In this document: one piece after another, positions 55,581 through 64,000 of the stretch
Layout of the letters: every line of letters begins with the position of its first letter
Position numbering within the stretch: position 1 is the stretch's first letter
From: Furcasterigmium furcatum
Taxonomy: Eukaryota > Ascomycota > Sordariomycetes > Glomerellales > Plectosphaerellaceae
Length of the DNA stretch: 64,000 bases
Assembly (NCBI GenBank): GCA_001599815.1
Contig: BCIA01000001.1
Coordinates: 5,972,978 to 6,036,977 of the forward strand
Direction of reading: 5' to 3'
Program-made: the position numbers and the translations under genes
Notes under the pieces: generated by a model
Seen by the model: only the letters and a program-made list of their open reading frames with translations
Told to the model about the DNA's origin: nothing
The model's database searches: none

Positions 55581-55973
55581 CTTGAATGTCGAGTCGTCTG
55601 CTTGCTTGACCGGTTGAGACGTGGTGTGTGGCTTCGACGTCTGGTCGCAAGATGTCGACTCCAGCAGCACTCGCACCCAGAAAAAAAGTTGCTTCACGCT
55701 GCGAGGTCCCCTCGAAAATTTAGGCCCCACTTCAGTAACTGCTCCCCATGATTCGCCCATGGCGTCACACTAATTGTTGCTGATAAGATAAGAGCGGAGA
55801 CCACAGTTTTTCTGGTCGCCAAACAGAGGCGCTTCTTTGACGGATACCGACGACCTTCTTTGCGACGACAGACACCAGCGACAACCTCACTTCTGACGCG
55901 TCGCGGCCTTTCTCGCCCAGTCCAACCATCGAGACCACATCGAATAGGCTATCAAGCTTTCGAGACCGCCAAT
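55581..55973. other. Divergent promoter UTP17 / RPB10
   Basis: These 393 bp contain the tandem GATA motif at 55782-55792 and a GAAAATTTA segment at about 55713 that resembles part of the yeast RRPE ribosome-biogenesis element. No gene is seen. Confidence 0.5.
55782..55792 (+). promoter_or_regulatory. Tandem GATA motif (GATAA)2G
   Basis: GATAAGATAAG lies about midway between UTP17 (202 bp) and RPB10 (182 bp). It is the third copy of the 11-mer in this window. Confidence 0.45.
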
Positions 55974-56380
55974 ATGATCATCCCTATCCGCTGCTTCTCG
56001 TGCGGCAAGGTCGGTGACTCGACAACGACCATCACGAGACAAAACTAACGACTCGACAGGTCACAGGCGACCTTTGGGAGCGCTATCTGAAGCTCATCGA
56101 CGACGGTATCGCAGACGGGTCAGTGTTTGTTATTCACTTTCGGGGAGGAACATCGTGCTAACAAGCAGGGACAGAGACGCTATGGACGAGCTCGGTCTGA
56201 AGCGATACTGCTGTCGTCGCATGATCATGACCCACGTCGACCTGGTTGAGAAGCTTCTCAAGTACGAACCATGCCTTCTTTTCTATTTATTCAACTACTC
56301 CCGAATCACCGCTGACTGACTGCTCCCTCAGGTACACCCCCGACGGCCGCAACGAGAAGAAGAACAACCTGCCCGCCTGA
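55974..56380 (+). CDS. RPB10: RNA polymerases I, II and III shared subunit RPB10 (ABC10-beta)
   Basis: Exons are 55974-56009, 56060-56118, 56175-56261 and 56332-56380, giving 76 aa. The family is nearly invariant: [12 protein letters not shown] with the first zinc Cys pair, [34 protein letters not shown] with the CCRR second pair, and YTP. In exon 3 I chose the acceptor CAG at 56172-56174 rather than the CAG four bases upstream, because it gives the family-typical Gly-Asp-Ala-Met join without extra residues. The first donor is GTCGGT, a weak but acceptable donor. RPB10 is a core assembly subunit. The divergent arrangement with a Pol I-linked processing factor suggests coordinated growth control. 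Confidence 0.93.
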
Positions 56381-59300
56381 GCCAAGTCTCTCCCCAGGGA
56401 TCGCACGGTCAAGACGAAGGAAGGGTTGGGTACTTAGTAGCATTGCATGGCGTTATGGTATTTTTGGAAGGGATGGCAGGTTGCCGCGAGACACGACTCG
56501 CCGCGATGCGCCGTGACCGGACTGCAAGTCAAGGGTAGACCACGGCGGTTACCACCGATATTGGCGTTAGTGGGAGCGCAAAAGATACGCTTTAGGCGTT
56601 CACTTGCCATTGCGTAGTAAAACATTTGCGATGGGTGGTCCATAATGCGAATACACCGCCTTAAAACAACCAAAACCGAATGTCCCAGTATGCGATTTAT
56701 CCCAGGGAATGGGAGGTGTTCCCTGGGACATGGCCACCGTAGCCCCGTTTTCCGGGTCAGATTCCCGCTCAGAGAGCTCCAATGCTCAAGTCTTGTCCAA
56801 AAGAACTACCTAGGTAGTCATGGAGCCTCACATGGGAAACCGGCTCAGGAGATTCTCCGATTTCAACCTCAAACCCTCAAAGCACTTCGACACCCAGGTT
56901 GCTACCAAGGAAGACGAATACACCAGTGAATGTCCTCTTTTTTTTTTTTTTTAACTTGCACAGACAGGTATGAGGTGCAACCCGGGTCGGGCACCAGGCG
57001 ACCAACCTGTTATGAGCCACGACCGACCATCTAGGTGGCCGTGACAGTCTAATAATAATCACCGGGTGTCCAACACGATCGAACATGATATCTATGCTAC
57101 TACCAACAACCTCAAATTCTCTAATCCTGGTGTTCTATCCTCGTCCGTGGCGGTGTGGTTTCAAGTTTTCGGAGCAGTGGCTATTGTGAGGCTCAACCGG
57201 ATACACCAACAGCACGGGTCCGGCGTCTATTGTCAGCCTGGCCGCTCCGGCGGGCCTGGCTTTGACATCGATGGCGGCTACACAGGGCCAACATGAAGAG
57301 ACCAGCCTAGATTCCTGTGTCCATAGGCGATCTCTCCCCGAGCTTGTCGACATGACCGTTGCTTCGGTATTGCGCCCTCATGCATGGCGCCTATGTCAAC
57401 ATCAGGCCATGAAAATCTCGAGTCGGTGAGCAGCCATGGCATGGATGTCGGTCAGCATCTTATTTGCACTTTGCTATGCATTACTGGGATTGCGGCAGTG
57501 GCTGCAACCCGTGAATGGTGGGTGGAAGATTGGCGACGGCTTCGTGGTGCAGTCAAGAACGTCTCTCGTTGGACGGTTGACACGGCATAAACTCTTGTTG
57601 ACTGGTCCCCGAATGTTATGGTGGTCATGTTGGGCGTCCATGAGCCCAACCTGCCCTTCTGGACACCGATGCACCAGCGATTCGAGCATCAACGGTCGAG
57701 AAGGTACCACTTCAAATGTCATTGCATGCATGGAGGAGTTCCCGGGCGTCAGTCTCACCCAATTTCCTGATCGAGATGAAATAGCCGCAACCTGCAGGAC
57801 GACAAGGAAGAGAGTGCAGCATCGATACCACAAAAATGCACCAACAACCGAATGAGCGGCCGGGCAGTCTGCAGACGGCTCCCTGGTCCCCGCAGACACA
57901 GATTAATTAAGCGCGCTTGCACCTGTTGTGCTGTACTGTATTTCGTTCTCGATGCCCTGCATGACGCGTGGGCCGGACGGTTGCGTGTCGTCCTCAGACA
58001 GGCCGTGTCCGGTGCATCCAGCTTTCCAAGGGTGTAGCCGCGGACGGCCTGACTCGGTGCATGCTCTGAAGCGGGACGCGATGATCCGCCAGGTAGGTAT
58101 GGTGAGCTCGGCAACTGGCGGTGATGTCGGCCGAACCGTCGTCCACAAGGTCCCCCATGCATGAGGCATGCAGCTTGGCAAGTCTCGATGGGTATACCGA
58201 GCCATCGAGATGGTTTCCAGTGGCGGGCACTGTCTTGAATCTTGAAGGCACTAGTCCTCGGGTTGTGATCTGCTTGCCCATGTCCCCGGGACTGTGCCTT
58301 CCCAAAGGTGCTGCTAGCGGCGTGACGAGAAGCATAAGGTCGGGGTCGTCACAGCACTAAGAAGTTGACTGGGACAACGGGCCAAGAGGGCAGGGCTGGA
58401 CTAGTGCATGGCTGTTGTGAATCTTCGAGGGCCGTGGCGGAGCTTCGCGAGCCCAAGCATCGACAGGATGCGGCGTGAGCCTCGGGCTTGGCCTGATGGT
58501 CATGGTGCAGCAAAGACGCAGACAGACCGCTTGACCGCCCAAATTCCTGAGAGAACGAGGGGAGGGGTGAGGAAGTGCAGTGGTGGAGGAGGAGGGGGGG
58601 AGGACCTTCCATGTCACTGGAATCTTGTGCTGATCCATGGTGTGGATGGACGGAGACCGATGTGGTAGGTGCGGCCCAGTATGGAGGAACGGACTTGAAC
58701 TCCAGGCGCTCTTTCCCCTGTAGCCGGCCTCCAATCGCTGTTTGCCTCTCGAGCCCGTTGGAACAGGGAAGGCACGACCTGCCCTGGATCCTGGGCTGCC
58801 CGGCCCTGCTGGGCTGGGGCTGGGCTTGCTGGGAGACGGGCCCTGGCGAGGCCTGACCAGATCTCCGGGATCTCCAATCTTCCTCCACCACCCAAATGGT
58901 CTGACTTTGATTGAACCCGACTTCACCTGCGACGAGTGCAACCCCGGAGATTCCATCGGGGACTTGTTCAACCTCGGGCAATGGAGCTGCTGCAACCCGT
59001 TTATTCCCTCTGAGATATTCCGGGCCTCCAACTGTGAGAGGCTGGGCTGTCTTGACCTGCGAGGCAGGCTAGCGATGCAGAGGTCAGACCAGAGACACGG
59101 GATCTCGAGCAGCACGGGTACACCGTATGAGGAGAATCAAGGCCGTGGGTCTTTTCCGGCATGGTCTTGTGCTGATCAGCAGCGAGACTCGGCGACTGCT
59201 TGCTTCGCCCCGGCCATCGCGTTGCGGCCCGTCATGAGCAACACATTGACGACTCGTCTTGTGACTTTGGTTGACCGCAACAATTGTTTGATACCTCCGA

Positions 59301-61143
59301 CCAACCCATGCAAGGACACCGCCGGCAGCACCCCTGTCCGTCGCCACGATGCACGGTCCGGAACTGGGAGCTTGTCCTCGGCACGCTTTCCCCTTGGCCG
59401 GTGGTCTCGATGCTGTCACTCGACAAGCTTGAAGCACGCTTGAGGCTGGCTGCGATTAGCCATCAGTTGACTGCGTCGACACGGCTGTCCTGTCACGTCT
59501 GGATACTGGCAATTGAAGATCGGGGGCCACCGAGAAGCACCACCAAGTACACATCAACTCGATGCCCATCACACTCCTCTTGCACAACCGGGGCAGGCTT
59601 CACATCGACCACGGCCGCCGACGCATCCTGGTCTCTTCGTCCGGCGCGGCTCATTCACCCACCACACTAGCAACCCACAGGATGTGGTCTTGGTAGCCTC
59701 TTGGTGGAGGTGGGCCGGGCAAGGGATGGACAACTGTGACTCGACGATTGTCATGCGAAGCGACTTTGTTAAGCGCCGACGCCTGTCTTCTTTCGTGCAG
59801 TCGACCACTCATCTTCGACCTGCCGACCCCCAACTTCACATCTCGTCGTCTCTCACTGGCTGGTTGTTTCCAAAGGGGAGGTCCCGCAATGGGGAAAAAG
59901 CCGCGCATCTGCATCCAGCCTGGTCCAGGTTCAACGAAGTCCATCATCCACGGTAGCCCCCATCTGACTCCGAGTGGGGAGTCTTGCTTGAACCGCAACG
60001 TCCTGCCCACTTGGTTTGCTCCAACGCGAGATACCTACTCCGTCCTGCTGGTTGAGCCGACGGGCGAGCGGGCTTCGTCTCGCCTGTCTCGTTTACTCGC
60101 TGCGGTCCGTAACGGTCGTACCAGCACAGTACCGTTTCTCCAACACAAATCATGCAGAGGATGAGAAGGTCGAGCCCCAGCAACCCGGGTCCTTGTACAG
60201 TCCTCCAAGCATCTGACACTGTCGCTTGCCTGGACTGCTCACGGCGGCCCTTGTCCGCTCCCTGCATATCCACAGTCCAGCATTCACTTCTGCACTTCTT
60301 GTCGCCCTCAGCCCTCTCATTCGAGGTCGTGCGCCGGGTCCCGTAGCTGCCTGCCTGCCTGTACCGTGCGGTCCAGCAGCTGGACGCCGGTTGTACTGGC
60401 CAAACCTGACTTGAATGTCCGCCACAGCCTGATCAACTGTCCTCGGATTGCTCAGTCCCGGCTCTCTATCTCTCTCTCTCTCTCAACAAGTTGAACAACG
60501 GGGTCCCGAACGGCTCCCACCATCGGCAATGCCTCGTGTTGACGACAGACGGACGACGAAAAGGCCCGCATATTCGCGTGTAGATCGACACGATCCTCAT
60601 CCCCATAAATCAGGCTACCCGGAAGCGCCCCGGTGCTTTGGAAGCTCCGTCAATTTGCCCGTTAGAAAGCACATGCTGCCCACACGTAAACTGACGGCCC
60701 TGCCCCCTGTTCAGCTCGCGGGGGGCACAGGGCCTCCGTCCTGACCCTTGTTACTGAGACCCCTGAACCACCTCAACCCACCCCTACCTACGAGGCCCCC
60801 TCACACGCCCGTTTGCCGCAGCTCTCTTAAAAACGCCTTAGTGCCCTCCTTCACCCAGGCCTCGCCATTCTCCTGGAGCTAGCCGAACACCTGCGGGCAT
60901 AGCTTGGGTGACCACCTGGCCGACCTCGACGAGACCAACTGCGCAGTTCAGGGCCCGACCACTGCTCCCACCGCGAGGCATTCAATCACTTGTGGGCATT
61001 CTCGCGACTCGAATCGACCTGTTGTCTGCGACTCCGCCATCAGCCTGTCTTGACGATCATTTAAAAAGGTGTCGAGCCCGGTCTGAAGGCGCGCCGTAGG
61101 TCGTCTCATCAACCTTCGCGCCATACAAGTTGGCAAACAAATC
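56381..61143. other. 4.8-kb gene-poor region upstream of the DUF7624-like gene
   Basis: I find no gene with a recognisable domain. Open frames of 200-250 codons exist at 58349-59443 on both strands over the same bases, and they are Pro/Ser/Gly/Arg-rich, which suggests chance. A T15 run lies at 56938-56952, a purine-rich stretch at about 58574-58605 and a CT run at 60462-60484. The last kilobase is C/T-rich, like a long transcribed leader. A non-coding RNA or a long regulatory region cannot be excluded. Confidence 0.4.
60462..60484. repeat. CT microsatellite
   Basis: A CT dinucleotide run of about 23 bp with one interruption (CTCTCTAT then TCTC repeats). Confidence 0.7.
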
Positions 61144-63608
61144 ATGGCACTCGAGGGCCCCTTGCGATCATCGATTGGAAGCCAGCTCTCTCCTTTCTCG
61201 CCCTACGGTCGTGATATGTCCGTGTCTTCACCGGAGTCTGAGGATCTCCAGTCACCTTTCATCAGCATGTATGCATTTCTACTGACGATCCCTTCGGCAT
61301 GAAGAGAACTAACCCCTTTCCGTAGGTCGTCTGCCGGCTCGGAATCCTCGACCGTCCATCACTCGGACTCGCTTCGGCCCAACTCGATCCAGAGGTTGCC
61401 GCCAGCCCACATGAACCTCATGAGCCCGAACGACATAGGTCCCTCTCCTGTGACGTCCAATGGAACAGAAACAACAGAGATTGAGGATGAGGAGGCGGAG
61501 GAGCCCCATGTGGGAAACCATAGCATCCAGCCTCGAGTCAGTCTTGTTGTATCAATGCCGCGGGTTCTCTACTGACTCTCGTGCAGCTCAAAATGCTTGC
61601 GACAAACCTTCCGGACAACTTGAGGCAGTCAGCAGGTGATGAGGCTGTTTCGGTGATCCACGCGCCGGAGAGCTTCCGGTCTTGGGTGAGTGATCAACAA
61701 GATAGGGGACGACGAAGGCAGTTACTGACCTTCTCCAGACCGCGTCTGATTCCTCCACAAAGTCTGAGCAGTTGAGTTCAAATCGGTCATCGCCAAGAAC
61801 TGACTCGACGGCGCAAACATTTACTCAGGAAGGCAACCCAAGGGTATGGCTCTCGCACCGGCTTTGGGGATTTCATTATTGACCCTGTCACCACAGCCTG
61901 TCTCGACACCAAACCCCCCGCCTTTGTCCACAAACGTCGCCTCTGTCAGGTACAGCCTGGACAGTGGTACACCAAGAGCACAAGACCTTCAGGACATGCT
62001 CAGCGAATCATCAAGACTAAGGTCTAGCAGCACCAGCAGCCTAGAGAGTGAGTTGGTCCGACACTTCGAAGAGGATCCGGTTTTGACACGCTATGCAGAG
62101 ATAGATGAAATGAGGGAAGCCGAAACCGACACAGACGCATATGATGATGCCTTCGAGACACCCGGCCTTCCAAGGGACGTCTCTGAATCGAGTGCCCTCC
62201 GGACAGCCCTGCAAGAATGCTGGACCCTTTGCAACACGTTGGCATCCCTGAGCTCCATCCACAGGGCAAGGGTCTTCAACAGCACGGGGACTCCTGATGC
62301 CCACGAGCGGGCGTGGATGGCGTGCTGGAAGCTGTGCCAACGGCTCTACGACAACAGAGAGGAGAACATCGATGCTTTCGGCGTCCGAGAGAGCTTAGAC
62401 CTGTGTCGTGACTTCTGCCAGTCGCTGTTCGACATTCGACAGCGACAGGACGAAGTCACCGACTCGGTCCTTCGGGTGAGCTTCGAGCTCAACAACCAGT
62501 AAGCGTCTGTGGCCCTCATGGTTTGTTAACAAGCTGACCATCTCCCAGTCTCTACAGTGCCCAGGATACACGGACCCTCCCTGAAGTCTTCCGCGAGAGG
62601 ACACTTGATTTTTACATTACCCTCTGCCACCGCCTCATGAAGCAGCGGAGCGAGCTGGCCGAGGAGACCGACTCTTTATTGAAGGCTTGCTGGTCTCTGG
62701 CCGAGATGCTGTTTAGCCTGCGACAGAACACACGGGATGGCAGGGCAGCGGACGAGGAACTGCTCGGGTCCGCGGTGCAAGCGTGCTGGGAGCTCTGTGA
62801 CATCTTCAGAGAAGGTTGGACACAGGTTCGGCCAGACCGCAATACGCCGCGCCCGAATCAAACGACATTCTTCCCCCCCGTTGACCAGCAGCCGCCTGCG
62901 AGCGGCCGCGAGAGTCGACAGTCCAACCGATCATCTCACCACACGAAACGCGACCACAAGCCATTAAACCTCACAGAGGACCGACCCCGCAAGTCGCAAC
63001 CATTCCCGTTGCCCGTCCCCGAAACGCCCGTTACCGAATTTGAAGATACCCCCGTCTCACCAGACGATCAGTCACCGAAGGTGCCCAACATCCTGGTGTT
63101 GGGTACAAACTCTGAATCGAACCGCGGAGGCCGCTGGTCGAGCAGCGCCTCCAACTTCTCCTCCTACTCGCAATCCAGCGCCAGAACCTCGAGCACGGCC
63201 ACCACAGCTACAGCAGGCGAAGATATCAACGTCACCCGCGTCAAGGCGCTCATGCTGAAGGCTGCGATGAACGTCGGTTTCGTGCGGGATCCGGCCACCG
63301 ATGGCAAGGCCGCAATGCCCGCACTCCAAGCCTTCGTCAAGCAACTACCGAATGGCGCATTCGGAATTCATACAACCCTCCTGACCTCCTACCGCAACGC
63401 AATCGTTGGCGATTCCGCATTCAGAGGCGCATCAAGCGTGCTTCCATCACGGGGAAAGCGGGCATCCGCCCCTGATGTGGCCAAGAGTGTCAACCTGATG
63501 ATCCATCGCTCGTCTCACTACATGTTCCTGCGGGATCTGTTCAAACTGGTCTTTGGCTTCACCATGGAGGAAGCCGATGCCAGGAAGAACGTGAGCATCT
63601 CCATTTAA
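61144..63608 (+). CDS. Conserved fungal protein, DUF7624-like, function unknown
   Basis: Exons are 61144-61268, 61326-61536, 61587-61685, 61739-61843, 61897-62498 and 62549-63608, giving 733 aa. The N-terminal half is Ser/Pro-rich and disordered. A helical core has three similar blocks: ALRTALQECWTLCNTLASLS, ERAWMACWKLCQRLYDNRE and LLKACWSLAEMLFSLRQ with a fourth, AVQACWELCDIF. These W-x2-C/A-x(3)-L patterns look like internal helical repeats. The C-terminus contains VTRVKALMLKAAMNVGF and ends near LRDLFKLVFGFTMEEADARKN. I recognise it only as a widespread fungal protein class of the DUF7624 type. The C-terminus is uncertain because a GTGAGC donor-like site directly precedes the last five codons. 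The start ATG has A at -3. Confidence 0.75.
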
Positions 63609-64000
63609 CACGAACAGATGGCATGCAGTCTACCTCGCGAGTTCATACACGCCCCTCCAGGGCCAACCATCCGACCCGGCCCATACTCCTCCCGACACGC
63701 ATTAATCGATTCCTACTCGTATTTAATCATGTCTTCGTTGACTCCCACTAGTTTACGACTATCTGAGGCGCAAAAGCACCCAGCCTCAAGCCATATCAAC
63801 CCCGCAATCACCAAGAACGAGCCGAAATATGACCCGATCAGGCGCATGTGATGGAGTTGCGCCACGAGCGTTCACATTTTCATACACCAACCATCCCCAG
63901 GGAGGAATCCAGCGCTTTATTTCCTACCACGGCTGATGGCCGCGTTGCCATTCTTTTCGCACCCACATGCGTTACTAGATACCCAATTCCACATGTATTG
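63609..64000. other. 3' flank at the window end
   Basis: No gene is supported; the sequence is consistent with a 3' UTR or a further small exon of the preceding gene. Confidence 0.4.

Noticed and set aside
58349..59443. Overlapping 210-252-codon frames on both strands
   Set aside because: Mutually overlapping, Pro/Ser/Gly-rich, with no motif or splice-supported extension.
1..64000. CRISPR arrays, prophage, rRNA genes, biosynthetic gene cluster or giant transposon (Starship-type)
   Set aside because: No regular direct repeats with spacers, no rRNA, no PKS, NRPS or terpene core enzyme and no tyrosine recombinase were seen.

Overview
This is nuclear DNA from a filamentous ascomycete, most likely a member of the Pezizomycotina close to the Sordariomycetes. 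The evidence is single-copy fungal housekeeping genes with many short introns (45-75 bp, GTRNGT donors, CTNAC-type branch points, YAG acceptors), GC-rich coding sequence, no operons, and fungus-specific genes such as eisosome PIL1, TOS1, a fungal-type nitrate reductase, PEX13 and a KMT6-type PRC2 methyltransferase. Exon boundaries are my own reconstructions, made by keeping reading frame and conserved motifs across GT-AG introns.

Layout. 0-11 kb: the N-terminus of a copper P-type ATPase (cut by the window edge), an intron-containing tRNA-Tyr, CSN7, RAX1, ribosomal protein L31, the UBE2C/Ubc11 E2 and checkpoint kinase CHK1. 11-15 kb: a small accessory-looking island with two tandem SprT-like metalloprotease paralogs, one interrupted by an in-frame TAG. 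Between them lie a minisatellite and a 223-bp element with 17-bp terminal inverted repeats. 15.8-32.3 kb: the EZH2-like KMT6, PIL1, NAA38 and RAD2/XPG (divergent), and nitrate reductase. 32.6-35.9 kb: a nine-exon GH31 alpha-glucosidase gene broken by two independent frameshifts. 38-46 kb: TOS1-like cell-wall protein, an NmrA-like protein, PEX13 and a BAP31-like ER protein. 46-56.4 kb: a DUF1479 oxygenase, a helix-hairpin-helix protein, a 74-aa zinc protein, a 2OG-Fe(II) oxygenase, UTP17/NAN1 and RPB10. 56.4-61.1 kb is a long stretch with no convincing gene. A conserved fungal protein of unknown function fills 61.1-63.6 kb.

The genes do not form a single pathway, and I see no biosynthetic cluster, phage, CRISPR or integrated element. 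Recurrent themes are genome maintenance (CHK1, RAD2, SprT-like genes, KMT6), ribosome production (RPL31, UTP17, RPB10) and protein turnover (CSN7, UBE2C). Regulatory signals visible by eye are an 11-bp tandem GATA motif, (GATAA)2G, repeated upstream of three unrelated gene starts; a 14-bp palindrome containing TATCGATA between NAA38 and RAD2; a MluI box between UBC11 and CHK1; and a NirA-type site upstream of nitrate reductase. The most interesting places to look are the SprT island, the doubly frameshifted GH31 gene and the repeated GATA motif.
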